A stretch of 64,000 nucleotides of DNA. Origin: Nitratireductor aquibiodomus NL21 = JCM 21793 (GTDB taxonomy: Bacteria > Pseudomonadota > Alphaproteobacteria > Rhizobiales > Rhizobiaceae). The DNA lies in contig NZ_BAMP01000004.1 in the NCBI RefSeq assembly GCF_000615975.1, forward strand, positions 43,367 through 107,366, given 5' to 3'. How positions within the stretch are numbered: position 1 is the stretch's first letter; each line of letters opens with the position of its first letter. Positions 37,454 through 47,130 of the stretch are shown in pieces. Under the pieces are notes generated by a model. That model searched no databases. It was not told the origin of the DNA and saw only the letters and a list, made by a program, of their open reading frames with translations. The position numbers were made by a program, and so were the translations under genes.

Positions 37454-38347
37454 ATGCGTTTAGCCAAAGGATTGGCCACTTTCATCGTCGCAGCACTCGC
37501 CGCGACCTCCGCCTTCGCTCAGGATGAGCGCTTCAAGGCGGTCACGACATTTACCGTTATCGCGGATATGGCACGCAACGTTGCGGGCGAGGCGGCGGTG
37601 GTCGAATCGATCACCAAGCCGAATGCGGAAATTCACAATTACCAGCCGACACCGGGCGATATTCTGCGGGCTCAGGATGCCGACCTGATCCTGTGGAACG
37701 GGCTCAATCTCGAGCTCTGGTTCGAGCGCTTCTTCCGCAATCTCAAGGATGTTCCGAGCGTGGTGGTTTCGCAGGGCGTGGAGCCGATGAGCATTGGCGA
37801 GGGCCCCTATACGGGCAAGCCCAACCCACATGCCTGGATGTCGCCGAGCGATGCGCTGACCTATGTCGACAACATTCGCGACGCGTTTTCGAAGCATGAT
37901 CCTGAGAATGCCGGGGTGTATGCAAAGAATGCCGAAGCGTACAAGTCGCAGATCAAGGCGGTTGTTGATCCGATCCGCGAAAGGCTTGCTGCCATTCCCG
38001 AGGATCAACGGGTTCTCGTCACCAGTGAGGGTGCGTTCAGTTATCTTGCCCGCGACTTCGGACTGAAAGAGCTCTATATCTGGCCGATCAATGCCGACCA
38101 GCAGGGTACGCCGCAGCAGGTGCGCCATGTGATCGACCAGATCAGGGAAACCAGGGCGCCGGCCGTCTTCAGCGAAAGCACGGTTTCTCCCGATCCGGCG
38201 CAACAGGTGGCGCGTGAAACCGGTGCGAAGTATGGCGGGGTTCTCTACGTGGATTCGCTGAGCGATGCGAGCGGCGAGGTGCCGACCTATCTGGACCTCC
38301 TGCGGGTAACGAGCGAAACGATCGCCGAAGGACTGAGCGGGCAATGA
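37454..38347 (+). CDS. sitA: Manganese/iron ABC transporter substrate-binding protein
   Basis: SitA captures Mn(II), and in part Fe(II), in the periplasm for the SitBCD permease. The ATG at 37454 starts a clear signal peptide ([23 protein letters not shown]). The cluster A-I metal-site residues fall in [21 protein letters not shown] (His), [18 protein letters not shown] (His), [15 protein letters not shown] (Glu) and [18 protein letters not shown] (late acidic ligand). It is about 297 residues. The stop overlaps sitB by ATGA. Mur controls it through the upstream palindrome. Confidence 0.94.
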   Translation: MRLAKGLATFIVAALAATSAFAQDERFKAVTTFTVIADMARNVAGEAAVVESITKPNAEIHNYQPTPGDILRAQDADLILWNGLNLELWFERFFRNLKDVPSVVVSQGVEPMSIGEGPYTGKPNPHAWMSPSDALTYVDNIRDAFSKHDPENAGVYAKNAEAYKSQIKAVVDPIRERLAAIPEDQRVLVTSEGAFSYLARDFGLKELYIWPINADQQGTPQQVRHVIDQIRETRAPAVFSESTVSPDPAQQVARETGAKYGGVLYVDSLSDASGEVPTYLDLLRVTSETIAEGLSGQ

Positions 38348-39249
38348 ACGCACCCGTGATCAACAGGGACAGAAAGCCGGCGGCGAAATCCGCCGGCATT
38401 GATGTTCGCGATGTGACGGTTACCTATCGGAACGGTCACACGGCGCTGCGTGACGCCAGTTTTTCAATCCCCACCGGCACAATCACGGCGCTTGTGGGCG
38501 TGAATGGCAGTGGCAAGTCCACGCTCTTCAAGGCAATCATGGGCTTCGTGCCGTTGGCCAAGGGAGAGGTATCCATCCTGGACCAGCAGGCAGGGCGGGC
38601 CCTGAAGCGCAACGTCGTTGCCTATGTGCCCCAGGCCGAAGAGGTTGATTGGAACTTTCCCGTTCTCGTCGAGGACGTGGTGATGATGGGCCGCTATGGC
38701 CACATGAATTTCATGCGTTGGCCGCGCCGGCACGATCATGAGAAGGTCGAGGCGGCGCTGGAGCGCGTGGGCATGGCGGATTTCCGCAAGCGGCAGATCG
38801 GTGAACTGTCCGGCGGCCAGAAGAAGCGCGTCTTCCTGGCGCGGGCGCTGGCGCAGGAGGGCCGGGTGATTCTGCTCGACGAGCCGTTCACCGGTGTCGA
38901 TGTCCGCACGGAAGAATCCATCATCGCGCTTCTGAAGGCGTTACGTGAGGAAGGGCATGTCATGCTGGTCTCGACGCACAATCTGGGCAGTGTGCCGCGC
39001 TTCTGCGATCGAACCGTTCTGATCAACCGAACGGTGCTGGCTTCCGGGCTGACACCGGAAGTCTTCACCCGCGCCAATCTGGAAAAGGCGTTTGGTGGTG
39101 TCCTGCGCCAGTTCACGCTTGGCGGGGCGGATCTGCATGAAGACGCAGAAGAAGATTCCCGCAAGCTCACCGTTCTGACCGACGATGAGCGCCCCTTCGT
39201 CATTTATGGCGATGAGGACGGTGCCTCGGAAGCGGGTGACAGGAAATGA
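38344..39249 (+). CDS. sitB: Manganese/iron ABC transporter ATP-binding protein
   Basis: The ATPase of the Sit importer, 301 residues. Walker A is GVNGSGKST (about residue 50), the ABC signature is [15 protein letters not shown], and Walker B is [40 protein letters not shown] is typical of metal-type ABC ATPases. The C-terminal extension after residue 240 ([30 protein letters not shown]) is acidic and longer than in E. coli relatives. It overlaps both sitA and sitC by four bases, so translation is coupled. Confidence 0.94.
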   Translation: MNAPVINRDRKPAAKSAGIDVRDVTVTYRNGHTALRDASFSIPTGTITALVGVNGSGKSTLFKAIMGFVPLAKGEVSILDQQAGRALKRNVVAYVPQAEEVDWNFPVLVEDVVMMGRYGHMNFMRWPRRHDHEKVEAALERVGMADFRKRQIGELSGGQKKRVFLARALAQEGRVILLDEPFTGVDVRTEESIIALLKALREEGHVMLVSTHNLGSVPRFCDRTVLINRTVLASGLTPEVFTRANLEKAFGGVLRQFTLGGADLHEDAEEDSRKLTVLTDDERPFVIYGDEDGASEAGDRK

Positions 39250-40121
39250 GCGCCTATCTGCTCGAACCTTTCTCCTATGGCTACATGGTCAACGCCATGT
39301 GGGTGAGCGCGCTGGTGGGCGGGGTCTGCGCCTTTCTCTCCGCCTATCTGATGCTCAAGGGCTGGTCGCTGATCGGTGATGCGCTTTCGCACTCCATCGT
39401 GCCGGGCGTAGCCGGGGCCTATATGCTGGGCCTGCCGTTTTCCATCGGCGCGTTCTTTGCTGGCGGGCTTGCGGCCGGTGCGATGTTCTTTCTCAATCAG
39501 CGCACCAAGCTGCGCGAGGATGCGATCATCGGCCTGATCTTCACATCGTTCTTTGGGCTCGGACTGTTTATGGTTTCGCTGTCGCCGGCGGCGGTGAACA
39601 TCCAGACCATCGTTCTGGGCAATGTGCTGGCGATCACGCCATCGGACACGCTGCAGCTTGTCATCATTTCCGGCGTCACGCTGCTGGTCCTCGCATTCAA
39701 GTGGAAAGACCTGATGGTCGCGTTTTTCGACGAGAACCATGCGCGCTCCATCGGCCTCAACCCGGGTTTTCTGCGGCTGATCTTCTTTACGCTTCTGAGT
39801 GCCTGCACGGTGGCGGCGATGCAGACGGTGGGGGCCTTTCTTGTGATCGCCATGGTGGTGACGCCGGGGGCGACAGCATACCTTCTGACCGACCGCTTTC
39901 CACGGCTCGTTGCCATTGCGGTGGCGATTGGCGCGCTCTCAAGCTTCACCGGGGCCTATGCGAGCTATTTTCTCGATGGGGCGACGGGCGGGATCATCGT
40001 CGTGTTGCAGACGCTGGCGTTTCTGACAGCCTTCGTGTTTGCGCCGAAGCACGGGCTTCTGGCGGCACGCCGGCGGGCGCGTGAGGCGCTGGAAGGCGAC
40101 ATGCAGGAGATGAGCGCATGA
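39246..40121 (+). CDS. sitC: Manganese/iron ABC transporter permease
   Basis: One of two membrane subunits, 291 residues, with about eight hydrophobic segments. Family blocks are [68 protein letters not shown] and [24 protein letters not shown]. It matches the ABC-3 permease family used for Mn, Fe and Zn. It overlaps sitB and sitD by four bases each. SitC and SitD are paralogues that would form a heterodimer. Confidence 0.93.
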   Translation: MSAYLLEPFSYGYMVNAMWVSALVGGVCAFLSAYLMLKGWSLIGDALSHSIVPGVAGAYMLGLPFSIGAFFAGGLAAGAMFFLNQRTKLREDAIIGLIFTSFFGLGLFMVSLSPAAVNIQTIVLGNVLAITPSDTLQLVIISGVTLLVLAFKWKDLMVAFFDENHARSIGLNPGFLRLIFFTLLSACTVAAMQTVGAFLVIAMVVTPGATAYLLTDRFPRLVAIAVAIGALSSFTGAYASYFLDGATGGIIVVLQTLAFLTAFVFAPKHGLLAARRRAREALEGDMQEMSA

Positions 40122-40984
40122 GTGGCTTTTTCGATACGCTGATGCTGCCCTTCGCGTTTCCGTTCATGCAGCAGGCGTTCATCATCTCGGTGTTGATTGC
40201 TGCGCCCATGGCGCTGCTTTCCTGCTTCCTCGTGCTCAAGGGCTGGTCGCTGATGGGCGATGCCGTGAGCCATGCGGTGCTACCGGGTGTGGTGATCGCC
40301 TATATTATCGGCATACCCTTTGCCATCGGCGCTTTCGTGGCCGGCATGACCTGCGTTGTGGGCATCGGCTATCTGAAGGAGAACAGCCGTGTGAAGGAAG
40401 ACACGATTATGGGCGTGGTCTTCTCCGGCATGTTCGGGCTCGGCCTTCTGCTCTACACCAAGATCCAGACCGAGGTGCATCTCGATCACATCCTGTTCGG
40501 CGACATGCTGGGCGTGACGTGGGGAGACATCGCGCAGACGGGGATTATCGCGCTTTTCGTCTGCGTGGCGATCGTGCTCTTTCGCCGGGATCTACTTCTG
40601 AATGCGTTTGACGGACAGCACGCCAAGGCGATTGGCCTGCCGGTGCGGGTGCTGCATTACGGGCTCTTGTCCATCCTCTCGCTCACCATCGTGGCGGCGT
40701 TGACGGCAGTGGGCATCATTCTGGCGATTGCGCTTCTGATCGGGCCGGGAGCGGTGGCGTTTCTGCTGGTCAGGCGGTTCGACAGGATGCTGCTGGTCAG
40801 CCTGGCAGTTGCATTGTTCTCGTCGTTCTTCGGCGTTTACCTGAGCTTCTTCCTTGATAGCGCGCCGGCGCCGACGATCGTGCTTCTGATGACCGGCCTG
40901 TTCGTGGCGGCGTTCTTCTACACGCTGCGCCGAAATGCGCGCGAGGATGCGGCGCAGCTTGCGGACATCGGGACCGCCGGTTGA
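40118..40984 (+). CDS. sitD: Manganese/iron ABC transporter permease
   Basis: The second Sit permease, 288 residues. The blocks FLVLKGWSLMGDAVSHAVLPGVVIAYIIG, VKEDTIMGVVFSGMFGLGLLLYTKI, FDGQHAKAIGLPV and VGIILAIALLIGPGAVAFLLVRRFDRM mirror those of sitC. The C-terminus after residue 275 is short and polar. It ends the sitABCD run; about 100 bases then separate it from a convergent RidA gene. Confidence 0.93.
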   Translation: MSGFFDTLMLPFAFPFMQQAFIISVLIAAPMALLSCFLVLKGWSLMGDAVSHAVLPGVVIAYIIGIPFAIGAFVAGMTCVVGIGYLKENSRVKEDTIMGVVFSGMFGLGLLLYTKIQTEVHLDHILFGDMLGVTWGDIAQTGIIALFVCVAIVLFRRDLLLNAFDGQHAKAIGLPVRVLHYGLLSILSLTIVAALTAVGIILAIALLIGPGAVAFLLVRRFDRMLLVSLAVALFSSFFGVYLSFFLDSAPAPTIVLLMTGLFVAAFFYTLRRNAREDAAQLADIGTAG

Positions 40985-41084
40985 ATCCAGTGTGAGCCCA
41001 CTCCCTCTTTGCCGGCTCACACGGAACGCCTCTCCCCCACCTGGTGGTTGTGGGGGAGAGGCGAAAACGGTGTTGGAACATGGG

Positions 41085-41492
41085 CTAATCCGGCAGGACG
41101 GCCGTGGCCTCGATCTCCACCTTCGCTTCATCCTCGATGAGCGCGGTGACCTGAACGACGCTCATGGGCGGGAAGTTGCGGCCCATGACGGAGCGATAGG
41201 CTTCGCCCAGCTCGCGCAGGCGGGTGGCGTAGGCTTGCTTGTCGGTGATGAACCAGGTGAGGCGCACCACATGCTCCGGGCCGGCGCCGGCTTCCTTCAG
41301 AAGCGTGACGATGTTTTCAAGCGCCTGTCGCACCTGGGCGATGAAATCGTCCGTCTCGAACACCTGATTGCCGTTCCAGCCGATCTGTCCACCAAGGAAG
41401 ACGGTGCGCCCCCTTGCAACAACACCATTGGAATACCCTCTGGCCGGAACCCAGTCGGCGGGCTGGAGAATCTGGTGAAGCGGGACAGTCAT
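41085..41492 (-). CDS. RidA/YjgF-family protein
   Basis: An intact 135-residue RidA-family protein. Segments GYSNGVVARGRTVFLGGQIGWN, FIAQVRQALENIVTLLKEAGAGPEHVVRLTWFITD and FPPMSVVQVTALIEDEAKVEIEATAVLP match the group of RidA proteins often found next to catabolic genes. The conserved arginine of canonical RidA (as in IRPA) is replaced around FPPMSVVQV, so classical deaminase activity is uncertain. It lies downstream of livF on the same strand, 57 bases after its stop, and may be co-transcribed with the aromatic-amine catabolic operon. Some such proteins act on muconate-type ring-fission products. Confidence 0.85.
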   Translation of the reverse strand: MTVPLHQILQPADWVPARGYSNGVVARGRTVFLGGQIGWNGNQVFETDDFIAQVRQALENIVTLLKEAGAGPEHVVRLTWFITDKQAYATRLRELGEAYRSVMGRNFPPMSVVQVTALIEDEAKVEIEATAVLPD

Positions 41493-41549
41493 GCTATTTC
41501 CTTCGTGCTTGGGAACTAAGGTCAGTCGATCCTGACCGTAAAGGCGTGG

Positions 41550-42235
41550 TCACACGCCGAGAAAGCGCTCCTGGATCTCGTCCGTGAGTGCTGAGGGTGC
41601 ACCGGTCCATGCAGTGCGGCCTTTTTCGAGAATGACGCAGCGATCCGCCACGGCAGAAGCTCGCTCAGTGTCTTGTCGACGATCAGGATCGACTGGCCTT
41701 CCGCCCGGATGGTGCGGATGGCGCGCCAGATATCCTGCCGGATGACCGGGGCAAGACCCTCGGTCGCCTCGTCGAGAATGAGCAGACGCGGATTGGTGGC
41801 CAGCGCCCGCCCGATGGCAAGCATCTGCTGTTCGCCGCCCGAAAGCGTGCTCGCATATTGATCGCGCCGTTCCGCCAGGCGCGGAAACAGCGCGTTCACG
41901 CCATCGAGCGTCCACTTGCCCGGACGGGCGGCGGCGAGGATGTTTTCCTCCACCGTCAGATTGGGGAAGCAGCGGCGGCCTTCCGGTACCAGACCCACGC
42001 CGAGCCGCGCGATGCGGTGCGGCTTCAGGCGCATGATATTTTTGCCGGCAAAGTTTATGCTGCCTGACTGCGCCGGGGTGAGGTGGCAGATGGAGCGGAT
42101 CGTCGTGGTCTTGCCCATGCCGTTACGGCCCATCAGCGCCACGGCTTCGCCTTCCTCGACCGAAAGGTCGATGCCGAAAAGCGCCTGCGATTTTCCGTAG
42201 AAAGTTTTGAGATCCTGGATGTCGAGCAGCTTCAT
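41550..42235 (-). CDS. livF: Branched-chain-type ABC transporter ATP-binding protein, LivF-like (frame broken)
   Basis: Second ATPase of a LivHMGF-type importer, about 228 residues when restored. Walker A is GRNGMGKTT, the signature is LSGGEQQMLAIGRAL and Walker B is RLLILDEATEGLAP. After DKTLSELLP the frame shifts; one missing G near 41655 (CTGCC(G)GTGGC) restores VADRCVILEKGRTAWTG and the end IQERFLGV with a stop at 41550-41552. It overlaps livG by four bases. The transporter sits in one transcription unit with tryptophan and aminobenzoate catabolic genes, so it may import tryptophan, kynurenine, anthranilate or a similar compound rather than leucine (inference). Confidence 0.9.
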
Positions 42236-42981
42236 GCGCCGTCTCCCAGATAGGCTTCGCGCACGGCGGGGTGATTGCGGATCTCATCCACCGAGCCGGT
42301 GGCGATGATGCGGCCATAGACAAGAACGGAGATGCGGTCGGCAAGGGCGAAGACGGCGTCCATGTCGTGCTCGATCAGGAGGATCGGTGCTTCGCCGCGC
42401 AGACGGTCGAGGAAGCGGGTGAGCGCCTGTGAGCCTTCGGGGCCCATGCCGGCCATGGGCTCATCCAGCAGAAACGCCTTTGCACCGAGCGCCAGGGCGA
42501 TGGCGATTTCGAGCTGGCGGCGTTCGCCGTGCGAAAGCTCGGCGGCGGGCACGTCGGCACGGTCCGACAGGCCGACACGGGCGAGCGCTTCATGAGCGGG
42601 CTCGGTGAGGCCTCGGTCGTGCATGACGGGTTTGAAGAAACGGAAGCTGGAGCCCTGACGCGCCTGCACCGCGAGCATCACATTGCGCAGGGCGGAAAAT
42701 TCGGGCGCCAACGAGGAAACCTGAAATGTGCGGCCCATGCCGAGCCGCGCGCGGGCGGCCATGTCGAGCGGTTTCACGTCGCGGCCCTCGAAGCGGATTT
42801 CACCGCTGTCCGGTTTCAGCGAGCCGGCAATCTGGTGGATGAGGGTCGATTTGCCTGCACCGTTAGGGCCTATCAGGGCGTGGATTTCGCCGGGTCTGAG
42901 ATCGAGGCTCACGCCATCAGTCGCCTTCAGCGCGCCGAAGCTTTTCTTCAAGTCGCGGATGTCGAGGATCGGTTCAGCCAT
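42232..42981 (-). CDS. livG: Branched-chain-type ABC transporter ATP-binding protein, LivG-like
   Basis: First ATPase of the LivHMGF-type importer, 249 residues and intact. Walker A is GPNGAGKST, the signature appears as LSHGERRQLEIAIAL, and Walker B is AFLLDEPMAGMGPEG, followed by LLIEHDMDAVFALADRISVLVYG. GMGRTFQVSSLAPEFSALRNVMLAVQ is typical of LivG. It overlaps livM at its start by about 8 bases and livF at its end by four, which indicates coupled translation. Confidence 0.93.
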   Translation of the reverse strand: MAEPILDIRDLKKSFGALKATDGVSLDLRPGEIHALIGPNGAGKSTLIHQIAGSLKPDSGEIRFEGRDVKPLDMAARARLGMGRTFQVSSLAPEFSALRNVMLAVQARQGSSFRFFKPVMHDRGLTEPAHEALARVGLSDRADVPAAELSHGERRQLEIAIALALGAKAFLLDEPMAGMGPEGSQALTRFLDRLRGEAPILLIEHDMDAVFALADRISVLVYGRIIATGSVDEIRNHPAVREAYLGDGA

Positions 42982-43945
42982 GCCGCGCCCTCCCGGCCAG
43001 AAGGCCCATCACGCCGCCGCGGGCAAACAGCACCACGGCCAGAAGGATGAGGCCGAGGAAAAACTGCCAGTGCTCGGTGATGCCGCCCAGCGCGAACTCG
43101 AACAGCACATAGACGATGGCCCCGGCCAGTGGTCCGGCCAGACGTCCGACACCGCCCAGAATGATGAGCACGATCAGTTCACCCGACATATGCCACGAGA
43201 ACATGGAGGGGCTGACGAAGCGGTTCAGATCGGCAAACAGCGCGCCGGCGAGCGCCGTCATCATGGCGGAGATGACAAAGGCCGTGAGCCGGACCCGGAA
43301 TGGCGCGATGCCGACGGCGGCAAGGCGCGTCTCGTTTTGCCGCCCGGCCTGAAGTGCCGCGCCAAAGCGGGATGCGCGGATGAGCGCGAAGAGGACGAGG
43401 CCGAGCGCCAGAAGGCCGAAGCAGATGAGGAAAAAGCTCATCGGCGCGAGCGTGTTCGCGCCGGGAAAGGCGTTGCGCACATAGATCGAAAGACCGTCCT
43501 CACCGCCATAGGCGGGCCAGGAGATGGCGAAATAGTAGATCATCTGCGCGAAGGCGAGGGTGATCATGATGAAATAGACGCCTGAGGTTCTGAGCGAGAT
43601 CAGGCCGATTAGAACGGCAACGAGCCCGGCGGCGATGGCGCCGGCAATCCAGATGACGATCATCTGGTTGGTGCCGGGAAGGCCGAGGAGCAGCGGTTCG
43701 CTGTTGAAGGCGTGGGTGGCCAGAATGCCCGCCGCATAGCCGCCAATGCCGAAGAAGGCGGCATGGCCGAAGGAGACCAGACCGCCGAGGCCGAGCGCGA
43801 TGTTGAGCCCGGTGGCGGCGAGGCCGAGGATCGCCATGCGGGTCGCAAGCGTGATGTAGAAGGTCTCACCCATCGCCTGCGCGATGAAGGCGGCGGCGAG
43901 AAGGCCGGCGACGATGACGATGCTGATGGTTGTTTCGCGTGTCAT
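42974..43945 (-). CDS. livM: Branched-chain-type ABC transporter permease, LivM-like
   Basis: A permease of about 323 residues with eight to ten hydrophobic segments. The family block is GLAATGLNIALGLGGLVSFGHAAFFGIGGYAAGIL, followed by LRTSGVYFIMITLAFAQMIYYF and the EAA-like VGIAPFRVRLTAFVISAMMTALAGALFA. The ATG at 43945 (MTRETTISIV) is preferred over a start at 43972, which would overlap livH. The C-terminal ARGGVMGLLAGR is typical. It is intact. Confidence 0.92.
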   Translation of the reverse strand: MTRETTISIVIVAGLLAAAFIAQAMGETFYITLATRMAILGLAATGLNIALGLGGLVSFGHAAFFGIGGYAAGILATHAFNSEPLLLGLPGTNQMIVIWIAGAIAAGLVAVLIGLISLRTSGVYFIMITLAFAQMIYYFAISWPAYGGEDGLSIYVRNAFPGANTLAPMSFFLICFGLLALGLVLFALIRASRFGAALQAGRQNETRLAAVGIAPFRVRLTAFVISAMMTALAGALFADLNRFVSPSMFSWHMSGELIVLIILGGVGRLAGPLAGAIVYVLFEFALGGITEHWQFFLGLILLAVVLFARGGVMGLLAGRARHG

Positions 43946-43955
43946 GCCCGCCCCC

Positions 43956-44875
43956 TCACGCATTCGCCGCAAACAGGCCCTGTGGCCTGAAAGCGAGGAT
44001 GAGGGCCATGACGATGTAGATCAGCATGGAGGCAAGTGCCGCGCCCACGGTGGCGGCTTCGGAATTGGACATGAACAGGCCGAAGAGATGCGGCAGCAGG
44101 AAACGGCCGAGCGTCTCCGTCAGTCCCACGAGAATGGAGCCGATCAGCGCGCCCTTGATGGAGCCGATGCCGCCAATGACGATGACCACGAAGGCGAGGA
44201 TCAGCACCGGCTCGCCCATGCCCACCTGCACCGACTGAAGCGCGCCGACCATCGCGCCGGCGAGGCCGGCAAGGGCAGCGCCCAGCGCGAAAACGAGCGT
44301 GTAGAGGGTGCCGATGTCGATGCCGAGCGCGCCGATCATTTCACGGTCGGACTCGCCGGCGCGGATGCGCATGCCGAGCCGCGTCTTGCCGATGAGGAGA
44401 TAAAGCCCCACGGCCACCGCAATGCCCACACCGATCACCGCGAGACGGTATATTGGGTACTGCGCGCCGCCGGCAGATGCACCGCGCCTGACAGAAGCTG
44501 CGGAATGTCGAGATAGAGCGGGAAGGAGCCGAACACCCAGCGGGTGCCTTCCGAGAAGATGAGGATCAGCGCAAAGGTGGCGAGCACCTGGTCGAGATGG
44601 TCACGTTCATAGAGCCGTCTGATGACGAGGATTTCGACCAGCGCGCCGGCGGCGGCTGCGGCGGCAAGGCTGGCGATGAGGCCGAGCCAGAAGGAGCCGG
44701 TGGCGGCAGCCACGGCCGCGCAGGCAAACGCGCCGACCATGAAGAGCGAACCATGCGCAAGGTTGATGAGCCCCATGACGCCGAAGATCAGCGTCAGGCC
44801 GGCGGCCATCAGGAACAGCATCACGCCGAACTGCAGGCCGTTCAATATCTGCTCTATGAATAGGGTTAGGGACAC
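43956..44875 (-). CDS. livH: Branched-chain-type ABC transporter permease, LivH-like (frame broken)
   Basis: Second permease, about 306 residues when restored. The first frame (from 44875) gives MSLTLFIEQILNGLQFGVMLFLMAAGLTLIFGVMGLINLAHG, the standard LivH start, to about SGAVHLP. The second (to 43956) gives IGVGIAVAVGLYLLIGKTRLGMRIRAGESDREMIGALGIDIGTLYTLVFALGAALAGLAGAM. One missing G near 44471 (CTGCC(G)GGCGG) restores LPGGAQYPIYRLAV across the gap. The ATGA overlap of the two frames at 44435-44438 is thus probably incidental. It precedes livM. Confidence 0.9.
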
Positions 44876-44920
44876 GGGTCAGCTGCTGTTTGGGTTGAAC
44901 TGGAAACGACCGTGGTGCGC

Positions 44921-45064
44921 TTCACCCCCGCCCTTCGACGGGCTCAGGATGAGGGTGAAACAGACACGTCGGCCAAACACGACAAAAAAAGAGCGCGCGC
45001 TTTATAACTGACGCCACCCCAGCCCTCATGGTGAGTCTCTTGAGCTTGCCGAAAGGCGAACCAC
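44921..45064. repeat. Small dispersed repeats between livH and the binding-protein gene
   Basis: TTCACCC (44921-44927) and GGGTGAA (44953-44959) enclose CCCTTCGACGGGCTCAGGAT, a sequence very common between genes in alphaproteobacteria. A second motif, CTCATGGTGAG followed by CCGAAAGGCGAACCAC (about 45025-45064), is of the same kind. They interrupt an otherwise tightly packed operon. Confidence 0.6.
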
Positions 45065-45092
45065 TAGAGCGGGATGACGATCTGATTTTGCC

Positions 45093-46229
45093 TTACATCT
45101 TGCACTCGGCCGCGTAGGCGTCCTTGTGGTCGGTGAATGCGGTGGCCACGATCTTGTTGGTCAGCGTGTCGCCATCCTTCACCACCTCGCGGACGTAGAA
45201 GTCCTGGATCGGGTGGTTGTTGGTGTTGAAGGAGAACTTGCCGCGAACCGAATCGAAGTCCGCTTCCTTCAGGGCAGCGCGGAAGGCTTCCTTGTCCTTC
45301 ACGCTCGCCTTGCCGGCGGCGGAGAGGATCAGGTTCGCCGTGTCATAGGCCTGAGCGGCATAGACGGAAGGCAGGCGGCCATAGGCTTCCCTGAACCCCT
45401 CGACGAAGGCCTTGTTGGCCTCATTGTCGAGGTCATAAGCCCAGGAAGCGGTGTTTTTCACCCCAAGCGCCGCATCGCCAATGGCGGGCAGCACATCCTG
45501 GCTGAAGGAGAAAGCAGGTCCCAGCAGCGGCAGGCCGACGCCCGACTGGGCATACTGCTTGGTGAAGGCAATGCCCATGCCGCCCGGCAGGAAGATGAAC
45601 ACCGAATCCGCACCCGAAGCGCGGATCTGGGCGATCTCGGCGGCGTAGTCCGTCTGACCGAGCTTGGTGTAGACCTCACCCGCCAGTTCACCCTTGTAGA
45701 AGCGCTTGAAGCCGGTCAGCGAATCTTTGCCGGCCGGATAGTTGGGCGCCATGATGAAGGTCTTTTTGTAGTCCTTGTTGGCGGCCTCGCCCATCGCCTC
45801 GTGGAAATTGTCGTTCTGATAGGCGACGTTGAAATAGCTCGGGCTGCATCCGGCACCGGCAAGGGCCGAGGGGCCGGCGTTGACTGACAGATAGATGACG
45901 TCCTGCGCGGTCGCCGACGGCACGACCGCCATGGCGAGGTTCGACCAGATGATGCCTGTCATCAGGTCGACCTTGTCGCTCTGGATCATCTTGTCGGCGA
46001 TCTGGACCGCGAGTTCGGGTTTCTGGGCATCGTCTTCAACAACGACATCGATCTCCTTGTTGCCGGACTGTTCGATCGCCAGCATGAAGCCGTCGCGGGC
46101 ATCAATGCCAAGGCCTGCGCCGCCGCCCGAAAGCGTCGTGATCATGCCGATCTTGATCGGTTCGGCAAAGGCATTTCCGGCGACGCTTGCCGAAAGGGCA
46201 AGCAGGCTTGCTGCAAGTAGCTTTCTCAT
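45093..46229 (-). CDS. ABC transporter substrate-binding protein (Leu/Ile/Val-binding type)
   Basis: A 378-residue periplasmic binding protein. The signal peptide MRKLLAASLLALSASVAGNAFA is followed by the family start EPIKIGMITTLSGGGAGLGIDARDGFMLAIEQSG. DVVVEDDAQKPELAVQIADKMIQSDKVDLMTGIIWSNLAMAVVP and GAGCSPSYFNVAYQNDNFHEAMGEAANKDYKKTFIMAPNY match the Peripla_BP_6 fold. This subgroup often accompanies aromatic-acid catabolic genes, and its ligand here may be an aromatic amino acid or aminobenzoate (inference). It lies between kynA and the permease genes in one direction. The frame is intact. Confidence 0.9.
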   Translation of the reverse strand: MRKLLAASLLALSASVAGNAFAEPIKIGMITTLSGGGAGLGIDARDGFMLAIEQSGNKEIDVVVEDDAQKPELAVQIADKMIQSDKVDLMTGIIWSNLAMAVVPSATAQDVIYLSVNAGPSALAGAGCSPSYFNVAYQNDNFHEAMGEAANKDYKKTFIMAPNYPAGKDSLTGFKRFYKGELAGEVYTKLGQTDYAAEIAQIRASGADSVFIFLPGGMGIAFTKQYAQSGVGLPLLGPAFSFSQDVLPAIGDAALGVKNTASWAYDLDNEANKAFVEGFREAYGRLPSVYAAQAYDTANLILSAAGKASVKDKEAFRAALKEADFDSVRGKFSFNTNNHPIQDFYVREVVKDGDTLTNKIVATAFTDHKDAYAAECKM

Positions 46230-46295
46230 GCGTAGTCTCCCAATCGTTCCCTTGTCATTGACGCCGCAAGCTGCGGCTTTGTTACCCGTGCCCGG

Positions 46296-47128
46296 TTACA
46301 TGTCCGTTCGGACCCGCCAGAGCTCGGGGAATAGTTCCACATCCAGCATCTTGCGCAAGTAGGAAACGCCGGATGTGCGCCGGTGCCTCGTTTCAGCCCG
46401 ATGATCCGTTCGACGGTGGTCACGTGATTGAAACGCCAGCGACGGAAATAGTCTTCGAAATCAATCAGTTTTTCTGCCAGCTCGTAAAGCGCCCAGTGCT
46501 CGTCGGGCCGCGCATAGACCGCCTTCCATGCGGCCTGCACCTGATCGTTGGCCTCGCGCTTTTCGCGCCAGCCTGTGCGTTGTGCGTCCGGGCCGATGTC
46601 GAAACCATTGCGCGCCAGAAGTCGCAACGCTTCGTCGTAAAGGCTGGGCTCGGCAAGAATTTCTTCAAGATGCGCTGTAATTTCCGGCAGGTCGGCGTGC
46701 GGCTTGAGCATGGCAAGATTTCTATTGCCAGCCAGAAACTCGATGGAGCGGTACTGCCAGGACTGGAATCCGGAGGACTGGCCGAGCGCATCGCGGAAGG
46801 TGGAATACTCGCTCGGCGTCATGGTACGCAGCACGTCCCAGGCGCTGTTCAACTGCTCGAAGATGCGTGCCACGCGGGTCAGCATCTTGAAGGCGGGGCG
46901 CAGGCGGTCTTCAGCGATGGCAGCGCGAGCGGAGCGGATCTCGGTGATGGCGAGTTTCATCCAGAGCTCGGAGGTCTGGTGCTGGATGATGAAGAGAAGC
47001 TCATCACGTGCCGTGGACAGGGGCTCCTGCGCGTCGAGTATTTTCTCCAGATGCAGATAATCGCTGTAGGACATGGGCGGCTTGATGTCCGCTGCCCTTT
47101 CGTCGTCGAGCTCCGGCTGGCTTGCCAT
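46296..47128 (-). CDS. kynA: Tryptophan 2,3-dioxygenase (frame broken near the 3' end)
   Basis: KynA is a haem enzyme that opens the indole ring of tryptophan to N-formylkynurenine. The ATG at 47128 ([31 protein letters not shown]) fits; the open frame extends further upstream, but only as a shadow of the ligase gene. [18 protein letters not shown] contains the active-site histidine. [17 protein letters not shown] and [20 protein letters not shown] follow, the latter with the haem-ligating His. One missing G near 46377 restores [24 protein letters not shown] and a stop at 46296-46298, about 277 residues. It ends just before the binding-protein gene and starts 3 bases after the aminobenzoate-CoA ligase stop. 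Confidence 0.93.
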
Positions 47129-47130
47129 GG